Shown here: positions 54,723 through 64,000 of the stretch, piece after piece | How positions within the stretch are numbered: the first letter of the stretch is position 1 | Layout: each line of letters opens with the position of its first letter | Assembly: GCF_016920785.2 (NCBI RefSeq) | Contig: NW_024609857.1 | Span: 8,947,618-9,011,617, forward strand | Direction: 5' to 3' | Source of the DNA: Ixodes scapularis | Taxonomy: Eukaryota > Arthropoda > Arachnida > Ixodida > Ixodidae | DNA length: 64,000 bases | Program-made: the position numbers and the translations under genes | Notes under the pieces: model-generated | Told to the model about the DNA's origin: nothing | The model's input: only the letters and a program-made list of their open reading frames with translations | Database searches by the model: none

Positions 54723-55203
54723 GTAAGAGAGGGTAAAAGCGCTAAAAACAACGGACAAGTTAAAGAGACGTACAACACAGAGCGCTACTTGCAACTGAAG
54801 TTTATTCCCAGGAAACACACATATATACACACCGTGAAATCGCGACATGTACTTTAGAAATGCGACATCACCCCCTCATCGCTCGTCTGTCCGCTATCTA
54901 TTTTACAAAAGATTTCAAAAACGCCATCTCAGAGCCAAACAGGGCTATAGATGGGGCGATGTTTGGCTCTGAGATGGCGTTTTTGAGCGGCCCATCTATA
55001 GCCCTGTTTGGCTCTGAGATGGCGTTTTTGAAATCTTTTGTAAAATAGATAGCGGACAGACGAGCGATGAGGGGGTGATGTCGCATTTCTAAAGTACATG
55101 GCGCGATTTCACGGTGTGTATATATGTGTGTTTCCTGGGAATAAACTTCAGTTGCAAGTAGCGCTCTGTGTTGTACGTTTTAGCGCTTTTACCTTCTCTT
55201 ACG
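54723..55203. repeat. Large palindrome made of PLE-type ends
   Basis: Arms 54723-54955 and 54991-55203 are near-perfect inverted copies around 35 bp; the left arm has 21 extra bases (CAACGGACAAGTTAAAGAG). Arm content from the outside in: GTAAAAGCGCTAAAA, ACAACACAGAGCGCTACTTG, GAAGTTTATTCCCAGGAAAC, CACCCCCTCATCGCTCGTC, GCCATCTCAGAGCCAAAC. The outer motifs match the 14.7-kb tandem element and resemble the 6776 unit. The mirrored ORFs (54860-55048, 54898-55086) are artefacts of the palindrome. Confidence 0.8.
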
Positions 55204-55455
55204 TGGTTCTTCTGTCTTTTGTATGTACAGCGTCCTTCTGACTGGCGCTGTAGCTGAAGACCTTGACATTGTAGGGCATTCCTATTGTTTCCCATTTTTT
55301 TTTCTGGGAACAAGTATTTCTCCGCTCTCTTTGTGAGAAATACAGTCTGCTTTTTTATTGGTCAGAAGCTGTATGGTTACGCAAGAGGAGCTAAAGGAAA
55401 TTGCATATATAAACAGCACCTCCTATCAAGTGACCAGTCCTGCCTTCCTTGTGTC

Positions 55456-57302
55456 ATGGAGGTCAGTCTGACCAATAAGGGAAAGAAGAAAGTGCTTCTA
55501 GATGGGTACGAATATTGTATGAAAGTTACAAGAAACGACTGGATACGCTGGCAGTGCCGGTACCAACGAACAGGTTGCTGCAAGGGAGCCATCACCACCA
55601 ATCTTGATTTAAGTACGAAATATCATACTTTTCGCTTGTGTGCAAGTTTTGCAGTAATGTTTCACTTTATTTGCACAAGCGTTTTTACGTAAAACCTTCT
55701 TTCGTTTTTACATTTAGAGTTACATATACATTATTTGCTGACACAATTTTTTGTCATTTTTAAACGCAGATTACCCGCTTTTGGTCAGTGCAGGAGCACA
55801 ATCATGCAAACAATCATGGCCTTTCTGATGTCACCAAACTAAGGAGCCAGCTAAAAAGGAAAGCTGTAGAGACCGCAGAACCTCCTAGCCGTCTGCTTGC
55901 TCAGGCTTTGAGCAATTCAACAACATCCGTGCGCGAAAGCATCGGTAGCCTCGAGACTATTCGTCGTGACCTGCGCCAGCAAAGAAGTAAGGTGCGTCCG
56001 CCGGAACCCCAGACCACTGCTGATATTCAATTACGAGATACCTGGACAATGACCGGAGGGCCGGAAAAGCAACCGTTTTTGATCTATGACAACGGGCCGG
56101 AGAGGCGAGACCGCATGCTCGTTTTTGCAAGCCACGAACAGCTGCGGGCACTATCAACAAGCCGAACCTGGTACATGGATGGAACATTCTCGGTGTGCCC
56201 AAGACTGTTTAAACAGTTGTACGTTATGAGGTGTACAGCTGGGGAGAGCACCGTGGCGTGCGTTTATGCTCTGCTCCCAGGCAAAACCTTCTCCATATAC
56301 GAAGAGCTTTTTCAAGCGATTTTGGACACGTGTGAAGCGAACGGTTATGCTCCATACCCTGAGATCATCATTAGCGACTATGAGATGGCCGCCATAAGAG
56401 CGTCGAAAGCGGTCTTCGGAGAAGATGTCACCACGAAAAACTGCTTCTTTCACCTCTGCCAGAATACCCACCGCAAGGTAACGTTACTCCCAAAATAATC
56501 TTGAAAAGAAATATGGACGCCTCTAGTACCAACCATCTATGGCCAACCAACATAAAACCTATGGTATGACATCAAAAACAAAGAAAAGGCATTTGACTAA
56601 TTTTGAAGTGCTTAGCTCCCCAGTACCAAGATATAGCCTCTACGTCAAACTCAATTAATGCAACCGCATCAGGATCTCATCGTATCTCTTTTTGTTCTAT
56701 TCTTTTTCAAGGTACGCGAGCTGGGCCTCATCAGCAGGTACAAGACGGACGACAGGTTCAAGAAGATGTGTGGAATGCTAGACGGCCTCGCATTCCTCCC
56801 TCCCGACCTTGTTCCAGTTGGGCTGGACTACATCCGTGGTCAGGCTCCAACAGACCTCGATGACCTCATCGACTATTTTGACGCGACGTATGTAAACGGA
56901 ACGTTCCGAGCAGTGTCATCGAGAGTAGCCGATGGCGCATTAACCACAACGATGCGCCGACGACGCCCCGAGTTTCCGCCGACAGTGTGGAACGTGTTAG
57001 AAGCCACATTAAACAACGAAGGCCGCACAAATAACGCATGCGAAGGATGGAACAGCGGGTTTAAGAAGCTTGTCGGGCACAGCCAGCCCAGTATATGGAA
57101 GCTGATCGACTGCTTGCAACAAGATCAAGCCCTATCGAAGGTAATGCTGCTGCAAATAAGCCGTGGGGAACCGCCGACGAAGAAGACCAAAAGGGCGACA
57201 AGGCGCCTACAGGACCGCCTCAGGAACATCTGCCTGGACTATCTTGAGCACAAACAAGTTCCAGCCCTTCTGGAAGCGGTCGGAAATTGTATTCGATTCT
57301 AA
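55456..57302 (+). CDS. FLYWCH-MULE transposase of MULE-1 (apparently intact)
   Basis: Three exons with GT-AG introns: 55456-55612, 55789-56477 and 56712-57302, together 1,437 nt or 478 residues plus stop. The FLYWCH zinc finger occupies about residues 4-60 (VLLDGYEYCMKV, WQCRYQRTGCCKGAI, QEHNHA) and would bind DNA. The MULE catalytic core follows: Asp in WYMDGTFSVCPRLFKQLYV (about residue 181), Asp in IIISDYEMAAIRA (about 247), a C/H block NCFFHLCQNTHRK, and Glu in GRTNNACEGWNSGF (about 391). The C-terminus (LQQDQALSKVMLLQISRG) matches the ends of the other two transposases. The ATG is chosen because all three MULEs start MEV in front of the zinc finger. Intron 1's acceptor could lie at 55788 or slightly earlier. 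No stop or shift. Confidence 0.8.
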
Positions 57303-57618
57303 CGTGCGTGTATGAAAAAAATAATTCATGTTTGAGAGACAATAAACGCAAATCATTCAATTTATGACTCCTCTGTGCAAAATCACTTTCGCTCTTTAAT
57401 GCGGAAATAATATGTGGAAGTGAAAATAGACGAGTCACTCATTGAGCGTGGTGAGCTTTTCTCCGCCTTCTCCATTGGTCCGGTGAGCTTTTCTCCGGTG
57501 AGCTTTTCTCCGGTGAGCTTTTCTCCGGTGAGCTTTTCTCCGGTGAGCTTTTCTCCGGTGAGCTTCTCTCCGGTGAGCTTTTCTCCGGTGAGCTTTTCTC
57601 CGGGAATCTTCAGTATCC

Positions 57619-57807
57619 CCGCAGCATATTCTCCGCGTTATCTCCCCTGACCTCATTTCCCCCGGGTTCCAAAAACCCCGTGCCCCCATCCCCTTATCAG
57701 TTCCTCCGTCCTCTGCCCCCAATTCTCGTTACGGGACGAAAGAAAAAGTGCATACCGAGGGTCAACAAGAACAAAGAAACCTCGAACGCGACCCAGGTGA
57801 GTTATAT
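57619..57807. other. Continuation of the MULE-3 left array
   Basis: C-rich units such as TCTCCCCTGACCTCA, TTTCCCCCGGGTTCC and TGCCCCCAATTCTCG, inverted relative to 62045-62173 and with a spacing of about 15 bp. The order fades after about 57740. About 70 bp of ordinary sequence then leads to the TTAA element. Confidence 0.6.
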
Positions 57808-57811
57808 TTAA

Positions 57812-59869
57812 AGGGATTGTCCGGTCGAAACCGGAAGTACTTAAGTTATTGCGCTCGTTACGTCGAGGGAGCCTTCATATAGACAAACGTCATTTTTATT
57901 TTGATATACGATTTCCCGTTATTAATTAAACCTTTCATGAGCCTATGTACGAAACTGCACCCCGAATTTCGCCAGTGTCAATGGCTGACATCCGTAGGTG
58001 CTGCGTGACGTCACAAAACGCAAAGGTTTGTCGGATGGTCGGGATAACAAGCGTTGGTCGATGGATATCTCGTATTTTGTTTCGAATTATATAGTCTCCT
58101 AGGCAGCACCCTACTGAAATACGGTTCTTTCAATGCAGTTCCCAAGCACGTGCAAGAAAAGTCACGCCTTTTAGCAGGATATTACTCGCAGACAGCCATA
58201 AGCTTCGAGCAAACGTATGCCTTTTCGCGCAAACACAACTGCGACGGACGCCGATCGAACTAGGGGCGCTTGCAAAGCAAAGGATGCAGATTTCGCCTCT
58301 GAAGCGGCACTTAGGTACACGAAGCGGCATCTGGGTACACATTTCGGCGGATCCACTGGATCGGTGATGAGGCTGCGGGTCATTCCCTCAGAGGCGACAT
58401 CCGCGGGTCGAAGGCAAACGGCGAACCGTTCAAATGCATGTCGGACTCGTCACTTGACTTGGACGAGCTTGGTGAATCGTAGCTACGCTCCATTTTCACA
58501 CGCGGGTGAAACAGATATCGGGCTGCACGCGTGCTAAATACAACTTCTGGTATCATTTCGAGATGGCCAAGCGTTAGTGGGCGTCCACAGATACCGGCGG
58601 ACAAAGCATGCAGTATTATGCTCAGCTACGGGGACATGCGAGCGCCAACGCACTAAATCCCAGACCTCTGCAATGTATCGGAGTCGTCAATATGCATCCA
58701 AGAGCAACTGAAGGCGGAGACTATCAAGAAAGCAATACCTTTCCCGTGTCTGTAAGTAAGAATATCAACACTGTGGATCCCCACATAGCATCAAAAAGCA
58801 ACAATTTACGTGAGCCAATATTTCATCACTCACCACAGGGAGCCAAACCTACGCGAGCAGGTGCCTAAAGCTCTTTTAAAATATAAAGCATAATCAAGCA
58901 AATTCCCTCCCTCGCTTAGGATCTCAATTCCGCGTCCACCGCGGGTACGTTATTATCATAAATGAGAGGATATGCAACCTCCGTATCGGCGTTATTGTTA
59001 AACATAGCAGACATTTGAGCAAGCGCTGCGAAAAATGACACCGCGAGCAGAGACGGACGAGGAGTTTCGCTATCGCCGTCTTCTCTTGTCGTCTGCTTCT
59101 GCACGAACGCTGAACAGAGCCTGTAGCCGGTGCAAGATTTTGAGGAACTGGGTCTGAACTCGTTCAGAACTGGGATGAATCGAACACGCCAGTGCAGCGG
59201 TCGTGCAACTTCTGGTTGAATCGAATGCACCAGTTCCTGCACTGCCGAAATTCAGCCAGTTCAGGCGAATCGAACAGACCTAAATTGACTGATCCGATTT
59301 GGGCGAGGAGTGGGTGGACGTAGTTTAATATCGTTGGCACAGCATCATATCTCAGCTTACAAGCCTTCTGTCCGCTGAGAGCTCAGCTCGTAGCTTTGTT
59401 CTGTGAGATGATTGCTGCATAAGCAGGATCTCGATCTGGACGGGAACCCAGTCCCTACGCACGACGACGATCCACTTTGCTCGTCACTGCACGTCTCGCG
59501 GAAAAGTGTGGAACGTCATGTCTTGGCTCGCATGTGCTGCCCGGTGGTTGTGGCACCCAACCGCGCAACAAAAATCTCACCCAACCAGGAAACAAGTCGA
59601 GCACAACAACAAAAACGAAGCACGCTGAAGCGTTCACTCGCAGGCAAACAACGAGACAAAAATGCTCGCTTTGTGTTTTGTGACGTCAGAGCTTCAATGT
59701 TGCCAACGAAAGCAGCGTTTACGCTAGAATGCGATATGAGCAGTATAAATTCAATTACTCACGCAGAGGGGCATATAAAATTCGGATATTGCACGTACGG
59801 TGCTTCTCGAGGCAATAACAATGATATTCAATTGTTTTCTCAAATACAAAATTTGACCGGACAATCCCT
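57812..59869. mobile_element. TTAA-flanked MITE (piggyBac-type)
   Basis: 2,058 bp. Left end AGGGATTGTCCGGTC; right end its inverse, GACCGGACAATCCCT. TTAA occurs directly on both sides (57808-57811, 59870-59873), the duplication typical of piggyBac elements. Some inner blocks are also inverted (TGACGTCACAAAACGCAAAG against CTTTGTGTTTTGTGACGTCA). No transposase frame; ORFs 58217-58537, 58916-59242 and 59412-59873 show no domain. It lies in the 5' non-coding part of MULE-3. Confidence 0.75.
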
Positions 59870-59921
59870 TTAAGAAACTTTCAACATTGGATGCTTCCCA
59901 GACGAGGTTGAGATGCAGGAG

Positions 59922-61640
59922 ATGGAGGTCGAATTTTTGAAAACGGAAAAAAGGGAAAGAGGCCTTAATACTAGACGAATTTAAGTATTGCTTTCAGCGG
60001 AAGAACCAAGATGAGAAAACTGCCTGGAGATGTGCTAAATACTGGACAAATAACTGCAAAGCAGCAGTTCTCACGAAGCACGGAAAAGTCGTCAAGACAA
60101 CACAAGGTGAGCTAATGACTTTCTTTTTTTACTTTCGCAAACTCTCGGATTGCTGTTCAGCTTGAAGGGCACTGAATGATTGAGGCTAAAATCTGCTGCG
60201 GCGTTTCATCATCATCACGTCGATGTGTTTCAGAGCACAACCATCCACCTGATAGCAGCCAACTTCGGGAAGCGCGACTGAAGAATGCATTGAAGCAAAG
60301 GGTTAGGTCGGAGCCGCATTTGCCAGCACCGCAAGTGTACAGCAGAGAGATCTTGAGCCTTGTGGGTCAAGTAAGCAGAAACATTGTCTCGTCTTTACAC
60401 ACTATGTTTTATTACACGCGTATACGTGTTCATGGTGTCCGCGATTGAACCTTGTTTGTGACGGGACCAATTTGTTCTAGGTTGACGACACGGTGATGGC
60501 TGAGCTGCCGACTTTTGAGAGCGTGAGGAGCAGCATGTACAGGGAGAAGAGAAAGCAGCAACCGAGCCTACCAAGGGACATGGCCGAGATTAACCTTGGA
60601 AGACTACATACGGAGACACTCGACAAGCGAGACTTCCTGCTGTTCGACGTCAGCATAAGTGAAGGCCGTGTTCTTTGCTTTTGCACGCAGGAGCTGCTTT
60701 TTCATTTTTCGGAAATGGTTGAAGTGTTCTTCGATGGCACGTTTTTCTCCTGCCCGTCATTGTTTTATCAACTGGTCACAATAAGCGCCGTCAAAGAGGG
60801 TTTGAGCTTCAACATCGCCTACTTTCTTCTACCTGGGAAGTCTCGAGAAGTATATGTGTCGGCCTTCACGAACTTCAAGACGGCGTTGGACGCTCTTCGT
60901 GCACCTCTGTCACTCAGCGTTGTCCGTACGGACTTTGAACTGGCCCTTATCCAGGCTTTTCTTTTCGTTTTTCCTGGAATCCGGCACCAGGGTTGCCATT
61001 TTCACTTCGCTCAAGCAATCTGGAGGAAGGTTCAAGAACTCGGACTTGCCAAGGCTTACCAGGAAGACTCTTCGGTAACGATGTTTGTACGCCAGACAAT
61101 CAGTTTGGCCTTTGTCCCGCCAGCGTTCGTACGTATTGCTTGGCGGGGTTTGAAGGCAACTGCACCACCAGCCCTTGGAGTCCCAACTTATCCTGTACTT
61201 CGAGGATACTTGGCTCTTAGGAAACTACGACACCCAGCAGTGGAACCACCACCAAAACAGCGGAGCCCGGACAAACAACCTAAAGGAGGCCTGGCACCGG
61301 TCAGTTCATTTTTCAGTATGGTATAAATTTGCTATCAAAAAATCAGAATTCTTATTTACCAGGAGTTGTAATCCTTGTGCTTTTTATTTACAGAAAAATT
61401 AACAACGCCATCGGGAAAGCGCACCCCAATGTCTACACTTTCGTGGAGCACATCAAGCGGGACGAGGCCACTAGCAGAGTCACCCTCCTCCAGGTATCCA
61501 ACGGCGGCCAAGCCCGAAAGCGACAAAAGAAGTGGGAGATGAAGGACGAAGCCATCAGGAAGCTCGAGCAGCGTCTGTCCAATGGAGAGCTCAACATTCA
61601 AGAGTTCCTGAGGCTCGTGCAGCGATATTGCGGTATCTAA
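59922..61640 (+). pseudogene. FLYWCH-MULE transposase of MULE-3 (frameshifted)
   Basis: Four exons by GT-AG borders: 59922-60106, 60234-60370, 60481-61299 and 61394-61640. Exon 1 starts MEV, then shifts by one base in an A run (about 59941-59958) before the FLYWCH finger (ALILDEFKYCFQRK, WRCAKYWTNNCKAAVL). Exon 2 begins EHNHPPD. Exon 3 has the catalytic Asp in VEVFFDGTFFSCPSLFYQLV, the second Asp in VVRTDFELALIQA and GCHFHFAQAIWRK. A second one-base shift lies at about 61170-61180. RTNNLKEAWH with the presumed Glu follows. Exon 4 gives INNAIGKAHPNVYTF and ends LRLVQRYCGI. Two shifts make it non-functional, but the core is well preserved. Confidence 0.8.
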
Positions 61641-62044
61641 GTAATGGACATTGCTTCAACAAAACTGTATACATTAACATGTTAATAAATCTCCCATAAT
61701 TTTCAATATTGTCAAGCACTGAACTGACACAGGATCACGGAATAACAGCGTGCGTTGGTTTCAAAGAACATCGGAGGTGATCAACGGGCGTCCGTATCGT
61801 TTCATCGGCACCATGTTTCGTGAAAAAACTAGCTTCGTCGCACGTGCATCACAGGGACCCATGTTAATCCAGGCGGACCACCCGTCCACGCCGCCTCGCG
61901 GCGACAGACACAGGCGACTTATTACAAAAGGAAGCTAATTCGAGCTGTCGGTGTAATAAACTTTTGATGAAACGATACGTCGATGAAACGTCGTTCGATC
62001 AACTGATTGCCATTGGATAGAGAGGCACACAAAAGTTACAATAT
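61641..62044. other. MULE-3 3' flank between gene and terminal array
   Basis: No ORF of note. Near 61965-62000, GATGAAACGATACGTCGATG and AAACGTCGTTCG form short direct repeats of unknown role. Confidence 0.4.
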
Positions 62045-62188
62045 GGGGGAATTGGATACGGGGGTGCTGGCGCTCGGGGCAGGCAAGACGGGGAATTTGA
62101 CAACGGGGATTTTGACACTCGGGGGAAATGGCACGGGGCATTTGGAACGGGGGAACTGCCACCGGGGGAATCGTGCTACATGGTTTAT

Positions 62189-63653
62189 GCTATAAGTTAG
62201 ACATAGATTTGTGCGTTGTGTGGCGCTTTGCGTGGGGCGCGGGCTGATGAGGTCTGCGCGGTTCAGTTGTTTGGCTTTTCTGATTGCATCGTCGATTATA
62301 CGGGGTGGATACTTTTGTTTCTCTAGCACTGACTTTAAATTTTGACTGCTCGCATCAAAATCTGTCTCTTTTGAACAAATTCGTTTGAAACGATGAGCTT
62401 GGCTATAGGGAATGCTGTTCTTGCAATGATGTGGGTGGTCGCTTTGATAATGAAGGTATTGCTGCCGATCTGTGGGCTTACGGTACAGGCTCGTGGCGAG
62501 TTTACTTTCGTCTATCTTAACGTTGACGTCTAGGAAGTTTATTTCGGTTTGAGAGTACGAATGTGTAAAGCGGATGCTCGGATGAGCAGCATTGTATCGA
62601 CCTATGAAGTCCACCAGCTCCTCCTCAGTGTGCGACCATACAATAAATATATCATCTATAAACCTTTTGTATATTAGCGGCTTTACGGGACATTCAGAAA
62701 GGAACTGAGATTCTAATTTTCCCATGAATATGTTGGCATAGTTCGGGGCCATTTTGGTGCCCATCGCGGTTCCGCTAACCTGCCTAAAGTATTTATTGTT
62801 AAATTCGAACGTGTTTAGTTCTAAGACAAGCCTCGCTAGAGTAGCGACGACGTGTCCATCTGGGGTGTCCGGTTGTTTGTGGAGTTCGTACATGTCAATT
62901 AAAGAGAGTATTCCATCATCATGTGGAATATTCGTATACAGCGATGACACATCGAGTGTAACGAGATACGATTCTTTTGGTATGCATAAATTTGATATTT
63001 CTCTTAAGAAGTGAGTTGTGTCTTTAATGTACGAATCAAGAATTGTAGGTATATGTTTAATTAAACTGTCTACATATCCTGATATGGGTTCGGTTACTGT
63101 ACCTATTCCGGATATGATTGGACGCCCTGGGTTACCAGGTTTGTGAATCTTAGGGAGCATGTAGAAGCGGCCCGGAGAAGGCTGTACCGGTTTCATTAAT
63201 TTATGTTCGTTAGCAGTTATTCTGCCCTCGTCTAGGAGATCCTTAAGAACCGAGGTCACAATCTGAGTGTGGTGCACCGTAGGGTCATCCACGAGAGGTT
63301 CATAAAACTTTGAGTCATTTAGTTGGCGGTTTCCTTCTCGGATGTATTCAGAAGTGCTAAGAATCACAATTGCTCCTCCTTTATCGGCTGGTTTTATTGT
63401 TATGTCTGTCCTATTGCTCAGGGTTTTTAAGCTAGCCCGTTCGGATTTAGTGAGGTTATCCCGTCTTCCCGCCTGCCTGCGATATTCCCGCATTATGTCT
63501 TTTTGCACAGCGGCTATGTATAAGTCAAGACAATCATCACGGTTAGCTTTTGGCGTCCAGTCGCTCGTTGCACGCTGCTGAGAGGTGTTGGAGCTAGAAG
63601 TTTTGTCCAAGAAGTATTCCCGCAATCTTAAATTTCGAGCAAAGTTGTCGAGG

Positions 63654-63656
<3 letters not shown>
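62189..63656 (-). CDS. PLE reverse transcriptase (5'-truncated, split from its endonuclease)
   Basis: Minus frame open over about 489 codons, from (TA)n inward. It begins IDLDNFARNLRLREYFLDK. KPADKGGAIVILSTSEYI and FYMLPKIHKPGNPGRPIISG mark the PLE-type RT entry. LVTLDVSSLYTNIPHDDG is motif A with its Asp, and VSGTAMGTKMAPNYANIFMG is motif B. The active site is YKRFIDDIFIVWSHTEE, with both Asp. The last PLE residues are TNLCLTYS at about 62189. The apparent ORF continues into MULE-3 array sequence (to 62036), which is a chance fusion. The missing endonuclease half is at 53860-54471. No stop or shift, so the insertions look fairly young. Confidence 0.85.

Positions 63657-63688
<32 letters not shown>
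63657..63688. repeat. (TA)n microsatellite at the PLE 5' truncation
   Basis: 32 bp of pure AT dinucleotide directly next to the first PLE codons. It pairs with the 50052-50143 tract as the other half of the presumed target site. Confidence 0.85.
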
Positions 63689-63691
<3 letters not shown>

Positions 63692-64000
63692 GAATACGGC
63701 AGAAAAACGTACTTGAGACGGTTGTTTGAAGTTTTATAACATATTATTTCCAAAGTTCATCAATGTTTCGGCCTGAGGCAGACCTTTTTCAAGACTGGTT
63801 ACAGGAGACGAAATATTGACACACCTTGTCTACATCACGTGACTCATGACGTCAATGGATTATGCTAACTCAAAAAAAAAGAACACCTGGCTGTTTCAAG
63901 AGCCCCACGATAGACTCGACGCAGTTATCACCACAAAAGCCGCATCTCGGCCCCGGCGGCACCGCGCCCCGTGGAGAGATAGTACAACCAAGCTCTGCTC
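63689..64000 (-). repeat. Terminal segment of a second PLE (degenerate hammerhead)
   Basis: On minus it reads AGGTCTGCCTCAGGCCGAAA, then CATTGATGAAC, then a short AT-rich tail and (TA)n. The stem-II-like AGGTCTG...CAGGCC and GAAAC resemble the ribozyme at 50145-50185. However, CTGANGA is decayed to TTGAAAA and GAAACGTC to GAAACATT. It is probably the 3' end of another PLE copy inserted at the same TA tract. The rest, to the window end, is unassigned. Confidence 0.5.

Larger units (their letters stand above)
54508..57609 (+). mobile_element. MULE-1, Mutator-like transposon with GGTGAGCTTTTCTCC arrays
   Basis: 3,102 bp. The right array (57450-57601) has eight contiguous 15-bp copies of GGTGAGCTTTTCTCC, one with a C-for-T change, plus one separated copy. 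The left array (54514-54589) has three contiguous inverted copies and one separated. Candidate 9-bp flanks TCAATATCG (54499-54507) and TCAGTATCC (57610-57618) match in 7 of 9. It sits in the left array of MULE-3. Between the left array and the gene lies a large palindrome (54723-55203). The gene (55456-57302) is intact. Confidence 0.75.
54472..62188 (+). mobile_element. MULE-3, disrupting the PLE and carrying MULE-1
   Basis: The right end (62045-62173) is an array of 15-bp units: GGGGGAATTGGATAC, GGGGGTGCTGGCGCT, CGGGGCAGGCAAGAC, GGGGAATTTGACAAC, GGGGATTTTGACACT. The inverted left array starts with TTCCCCCGTGTCAATA (54490-54505) and resumes at about 57619-57740 (TTTCCCCCGGGTTCC) after MULE-1. 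GCACGATTCCCCCG at the right end (inverted) has a counterpart in the left end, interrupted by about 16 bp. The flanks encode consecutive PLE protein segments. A target duplication is not clear. It contains MULE-1, a TTAA MITE and a frameshifted transposase. Confidence 0.65.

Noticed and set aside
54860..55086. Two identical ORFs on opposite strands
   Set aside because: Direct consequence of the palindrome.
57450..57601. CRISPR-like regular array
   Set aside because: Units are contiguous without spacers, the genome is eukaryotic, and inverted partners flank a transposase gene.
62036..62188. C-terminal extension of the PLE reverse transcriptase
   Set aside because: The Pro/Ser-rich tail is a read-through of the MULE-3 15-bp array; the PLE part ends near 62189.

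Overview
The window looks like a piece of a hard-tick (Ixodida) chromosome. It is eukaryotic, AT-leaning and intron-bearing, with long homopolymers, two tRNA-derived SINE families, CR1/Jockey-group retrotransposons, Penelope-like elements (PLEs), a Ty3/gypsy element and several DNA transposons. The tick assignment rests on how these repeats look and was not checked by a search. I could not support any host protein-coding gene, true tRNA or rRNA. Nearly everything recognisable is mobile DNA, much of it nested.

Left part (1-18 kb). A minus-strand non-LTR element (A, 5.07-6.57 and 13.80-14.51 kb) is interrupted by a second one (B, 6.57-13.80 kb). B carries a 1.07-kb GIY-YIG PLE unit with an 11-bp target duplication (6776-7842) and a 4.1-kb hAT-like composite with an 8-bp duplication (8626-12723). 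The composite holds a third degraded non-LTR copy (C), which is itself split by a 276-bp foldback MITE. A scaffold gap of 100 N (17780-17879) lies between two near-identical direct repeats.

Middle (18-42 kb). This is mostly non-coding sequence with foldback elements: 18425-18684; 19080-20468, carrying a SINE with a 13-bp duplication; a 4.4-kb element with arms of about 940 bp at 28266-32659; 35570-36455; and 36964-37182. There are GTAAC-rich blocks at 24-27 kb, two nearly identical 387-389-bp MITEs (35.0 and 42.4 kb) and a second short copy of the hAT-like element (40.2 kb).

Right part (42-64 kb). A Ty3/gypsy element with 187-bp LTRs (42919-47637) sits in a non-LTR endonuclease fragment. It is followed by a non-autonomous MULE-like element (47741-48914) and a second gypsy integrase tail. 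From 50052 to 63688 the layout fits one 5'-truncated PLE inserted in a (TA)n microsatellite. Its 3' end carries a hammerhead-type ribozyme. It is split by three Mutator-like (MULE) transposons that encode FLYWCH-MULE transposases: MULE-2 lies in the PLE 3' UTR, MULE-3 in the PLE ORF, and MULE-1 inside the left terminal array of MULE-3. A TTAA-flanked MITE also lies inside MULE-3.

The most interesting signal is shared by all four MULE-type elements. Their inverted termini are not ordinary unique TIRs but arrays of short monomers with a period of about 15 bp. The period is kept while the monomer sequence differs completely between elements. MULE-1 has an uninterrupted three-exon transposase gene and may be, or recently have been, active.
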